DNA from: Candidatus Kapaibacterium sp.
GTDB taxonomy: Bacteria > Bacteroidota > Ignavibacteria > Kapaibacteriales > UBA2268
Reading direction: 5' to 3'
Assembly: GCA_027858275.1 (NCBI GenBank)
Contig: JAQIDA010000223.1
Location: 1-8,279, forward strand
DNA length: 8,279 bases
Under the pieces are notes generated by a model. It searched no databases, was not told the DNA's origin, and saw only the letters and a program-made list of their open reading frames with translations. Position numbers and translations under genes: made by a program. Shown here in pieces: positions 5,744 through 8,279 of the stretch (positions are counted from its first letter, which is position 1; the number at the start of each line of letters is the position of its first letter).

Positions 5744-7972
5744 ATGGCATCGTTAAAAGTTATTTGGACTAAAATTGATGAGGCGCCGGCTCTGGCGACT
5801 TACGCATTATTGCCCGTAGTTCAGGCATATACTAAAGGTTCCGGCGTTGATGTCGAAACCAGAGATATTTCTCTAACCGGCCGCATTCTTGCCAATTTCC
5901 CCGAAAACCTCACTGAAAAGCAGAAAGTGGCAGATTATCTTGCCGAATTAGGCGATTTGGCAAAATCTCCCGACGGGAATATAATAAAACTTCCAAATAT
6001 AAGCGCAACTATTCCTCAGCTTCAGGAAGCTCTTCTTGAGTTAAAAGCAAAGGGATATAATCTTCCTGAATACCCGGAAGAACCAAAAAATGATGAAGAG
6101 AAAGCACTGCAAATCAGATTTGCAAAAGTTCTCGGATCGTCAGTCAACCCTGTCTTGCGTGAAGGTAATTCTGACCGCCGAGCAGCTTTGGCTGTAAAAA
6201 AATTCGCTCAGAAATTCCCTCACAGAATGATGAAACCTTGGCCCGAAAGCGGATCCAAGGCAAAAGTTACTCACATGAGCGAAAAAGATTTCTACGGAAG
6301 CGAAACCTCTGTTACTATGGACAAAGCCTGCAATGTCAAAATTGAATTCGTAGACGCCGCAGGAAAGGCAAAGACAATGAAAGAAAAGTTGGAACTTCTA
6401 CCGGGTGAGGTAGTTGACTCTTCATCAATGAATGTCGCCGCTCTGAGAAAATTCTACGCAGAGCAGATTGACCTTGCGAAAAAAGATGGCGTTTTGCTGT
6501 CTTTACATCTCAAAGCAACTATGATGAAAGTTTCCGATCCGGTTATGTTCGGTCATTGTGTATCAGTATTTTACAAAGACGCTCTTGGCAAGCACGCTGA
6601 CGTACTCAAAGAAATCGGTGCTAATGTTAACAACGGTCTCGCCGGCGTACTTGAAAAATTAGACAAACTTCCCGCAGACAAAAAAGCCGAAATCGAAGCG
6701 GATATAGCGGCAGTTTACAAAACTAGCCCTGATCTCGCAATGGTAGATTCACGAAAAGGAATTACAAATCTGCATGTCCCGAATAATATCATCATTGATG
6801 CATCAATGCCAAACGTTATACGCGACGGCGGAAAAATGTGGAACAACGACGATCAATTGCAGGATTGTATCGCCATGATCCCTGATCGTTGCTATGCGAC
6901 AATATACGGTGAAATCCTTGAAGATGCCAAAAAGAACGGACAGTTTGATCCTTCCACTATGGGAAGTGTTTCAAATGTTGGCTTGATGGCTCAGAAAGCA
7001 GAAGAATACGGATCTCACGACAAAACTTTCATAGCCGCATCAAACGGAACTTTCCGTGCTGTTGACGAATCCGGTACTGCCATTCTTGAGCAAAAAGTTG
7101 AAAAAGGCGACATATTCAGAATGTGTCAGGCTAAAGATGCTCCTATCCGTGATTGGGTGAAATTAGCCGTAACCAGAGCGAAAGCTTCAGGTTCTCCCGC
7201 AATATTCTGGTTAGATCCCAAAAGAGGACATGATGCTCAGATTATTAGAAAAGTAGAACAATACATGCCCGAACACGATACAACAGGACTTGATATTCGT
7301 ATTATGACTCCGGTTGATGCCATGAATTTCACGCTCGAACGTTGTCGCAAAGGCGAAAACACAATATCAGTTACAGGTAATGTTCTTCGTGATTATTTGA
7401 CAGATCTTTTCCCAATTCTTGAGCTGGGTACCAGCGCAAGGATGCTCTCAATAGTTCCTTTGCTTAACGGCGGCGGACTCTTTGAAACAGGTGCCGGCGG
7501 ATCAGCTCCAAAGCACGTACAGCAGTTTATTAAAGAAGGTCACTTAAGATGGGATTCTCTCGGCGAATATTGCGCCTTAGTGCCTTCACTCGAAGCCGCA
7601 GCTGAAAAATTAGGAAATCCTATGGTAGCTCTTCTTGCGTCAACACTTGATGATGCAATTGGAAAATATCTCGGTAACGCAAGATATCCATCAAGAAAAG
7701 TTAATGAAATCGACAACAGAGGAAGCTCTTTCTATCTTGCGATGTATTGGGCTCAAACAATGGCAGCTCAGGACAAAGATCCTGCCGCGAAAGCTCGATT
7801 CGCTAAGATCGCCAAAGATCTCGAAGACAACGAAAAAATCATCACCGATGAACTAATCGCAGCTCAGGGAAAACCTGTGGACATAGGAGGTTACTATATG
7901 CCCGATGACGAGAAAGCATATAAAGAAATGAGACCGAGTGCAACTTTCAATGCGATTATTGACGCTATGTAA
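5744..7972 (+). CDS. icd: Monomeric NADP-dependent isocitrate dehydrogenase (EC 1.1.1.42)
   Basis: The 742-aa protein is full length for the monomeric IDH family (about 740 aa), which is unrelated in size to the dimeric enzyme of about 415 aa. It oxidatively decarboxylates isocitrate to 2-oxoglutarate with NADP+ in the cytoplasm, feeding the TCA cycle, glutamate synthesis and NADPH supply. Residues expected from the Azotobacter vinelandii enzyme are all present: substrate-binding Ser132, Asn135, Arg139 and Arg145 in GSSVNPVLREGNSDRR; Lys257 in LHLKATMMKVSDP; metal ligand Asp352 in IDASMP; Tyr422 in EEYGSHDKTF; Arg549, Asp550 and Asp554 in VLRDYLTD; NADP-contacting His591 in GGSAPKHVQQF, Arg602 in LRWDSLGEY and Arg651 in YPSRKVNE. 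From Lys257 on, numbering is shifted by +2 relative to that enzyme. There is no frameshift or internal stop. It is a single-gene unit, with no other TCA-cycle gene in the window, its own promoter and SD upstream, and a terminator 36 nt after the stop. Confidence 0.97.
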   Translation: MASLKVIWTKIDEAPALATYALLPVVQAYTKGSGVDVETRDISLTGRILANFPENLTEKQKVADYLAELGDLAKSPDGNIIKLPNISATIPQLQEALLELKAKGYNLPEYPEEPKNDEEKALQIRFAKVLGSSVNPVLREGNSDRRAALAVKKFAQKFPHRMMKPWPESGSKAKVTHMSEKDFYGSETSVTMDKACNVKIEFVDAAGKAKTMKEKLELLPGEVVDSSSMNVAALRKFYAEQIDLAKKDGVLLSLHLKATMMKVSDPVMFGHCVSVFYKDALGKHADVLKEIGANVNNGLAGVLEKLDKLPADKKAEIEADIAAVYKTSPDLAMVDSRKGITNLHVPNNIIIDASMPNVIRDGGKMWNNDDQLQDCIAMIPDRCYATIYGEILEDAKKNGQFDPSTMGSVSNVGLMAQKAEEYGSHDKTFIAASNGTFRAVDESGTAILEQKVEKGDIFRMCQAKDAPIRDWVKLAVTRAKASGSPAIFWLDPKRGHDAQIIRKVEQYMPEHDTTGLDIRIMTPVDAMNFTLERCRKGENTISVTGNVLRDYLTDLFPILELGTSARMLSIVPLLNGGGLFETGAGGSAPKHVQQFIKEGHLRWDSLGEYCALVPSLEAAAEKLGNPMVALLASTLDDAIGKYLGNARYPSRKVNEIDNRGSSFYLAMYWAQTMAAQDKDPAAKARFAKIAKDLEDNEKIITDELIAAQGKPVDIGGYYMPDDEKAYKEMRPSATFNAIIDAM

Positions 7973-8007
7973 TTTCACGGACTCTATAAATCAGAGTTTG
8001 TATATCG

Positions 8008-8044
8008 AAGGTCGTATCAAATCATTAATTTGACACGGCCTTTT
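8008..8044 (+). terminator. Intrinsic terminator of icd
   Basis: A stem of up to 15 pairs joins AAGGTCGTATCAAAT (8008-8022) to ATTTGACACGGCCTT (8028-8042), with one G-U pair, one A-C mismatch and a 5-nt loop, and runs into TTTT (8041-8044) and an AT-rich tail. It lies 36 nt after the icd stop. A smaller hairpin (ACTCT/AGAGT, 7981-7997) sits between the stop and this stem. Confidence 0.82.
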
Positions 8045-8063
8045 ATATTATAATATTTGAAAC

Positions 8064-8134
8064 ATCTCCTCCGAATCTGTGTAAACAGAATGGAAGGGAA
8101 ATTTTCATAAGAAGTCGGTAAAAGGGGAGGAGAT
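8064..8134. repeat. Nested inverted repeat, possible structured RNA or dispersed hairpin element
   Basis: A perfect 9-bp inverted repeat, ATCTCCTCC (8064-8072) and GGAGGAGAT (8126-8134), encloses a second hairpin, TCTGT-GTAA-ACAGA (8076-8089). The left arm can alternatively pair locally: CCTCCGAATCTGT (8068-8080) against ACAGAATGGAAGG (8085-8097), 10 of 13 pairs. No reading frame of note crosses it. I do not recognise a known riboswitch consensus. Confidence 0.4.
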
Positions 8135-8190
8135 TAGTCCGGTAGTTGGAATTAGGGAGTTTCTGTTTGAAATCGACCTAATATAAACAC

Positions 8191-8219
8191 AAAAAAAACC
8201 CCGAGAGACTCGAGGTTTT
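8191..8219 (-). terminator. Terminator for a leftward gene beyond the right window edge
   Basis: AAAACC-C-CGAG (8195-8205) pairs with CTCG-A-GGTTTT (8209-8219) through a 3-nt loop with one C-A mismatch. On the - strand the second arm ends in GGGG followed by eight T (8198-8191), a textbook terminator tail. On the + strand it has only four T. It implies a - strand gene whose 3' end lies near or just past 8220-8279; the few codons visible there are too short to identify it. Confidence 0.65.
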
Positions 8220-8279
8220 CAAATTCAGCTTTAGCATTTCTAATTAATTATCGTCGAATGAGATACTGTATAATAAACT

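Noticed and set aside
7635..7856. 73-codon + strand frame within the 3' part of icd
   Set aside because: It is out of frame with a full-length conserved enzyme and shows no domain of its own.
8064..8160. Cobalamin-type riboswitch, suggested by GGAAGGGAA and purine-rich segments
   Set aside because: The conserved B12-box and remaining core segments are missing, and no plus-strand gene follows within the window.

Overview
The window looks like a piece of a chromosome from the Bacteroidota/FCB superphylum. The main evidence is a very large secreted protein that ends in a type IX secretion (T9SS) type A sorting domain. The genes here have Shine-Dalgarno sequences (GGAG and AGGA) at their best-supported starts, and two carry TGnTATAAT extended -10 motifs. 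Classical Bacteroidia largely lack SD sequences and use a different -7 element. I therefore lean towards an SD-using FCB lineage such as Kapabacteria, Ignavibacteria or Chlorobi-like groups, but this is an inference and not a firm placement.

Layout. (1) nt 2-4051, + strand: the 3' part of a gene for a giant exported protein, with signal-peptide core, Asp-box (BNR/sortilin-like) beta-propeller, inserted domain, Ig-like/adhesin-like region and T9SS sorting domain. Its true start lies left of the window. (2) nt 4097-4465, + strand: a small lipoprotein with one putative-Ig (He_PIG-like) domain, which has its own candidate promoter. (3) nt 4493-4538: a strong bidirectional terminator between convergent genes. 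(4) nt 5112-4558, - strand: an 8-stranded-type outer-membrane beta-barrel gene interrupted by an in-frame TAA at 4644-4642. The reading frame continues intact for 27 codons after that stop and ends in a terminal Phe. (5) nt 5113-5743: an AT-rich intergenic stretch with the barrel promoter, a possible 43-aa membrane microprotein, two hairpins, a perfect 15-bp tandem duplication and a candidate promoter for the next gene. (6) nt 5744-7972, + strand: a complete monomeric NADP-dependent isocitrate dehydrogenase with every active-site residue I could check. (7) nt 7973-8279: the icd terminator, a nested inverted repeat and a hairpin whose long T-run belongs to leftward transcription from beyond the window.

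The genes do not form one pathway. The left half concerns the cell surface (secreted propeller protein, lipoprotein, outer-membrane barrel). The right half is a stand-alone central-metabolism gene that makes 2-oxoglutarate and NADPH. I see no CRISPR array, tRNA, rRNA, insertion sequence or recognisable defence system. The most noteworthy item is the nonsense codon that removes the last beta-strands of the barrel protein. Next come the tandem repeat just upstream of the icd promoter and the possible microprotein.
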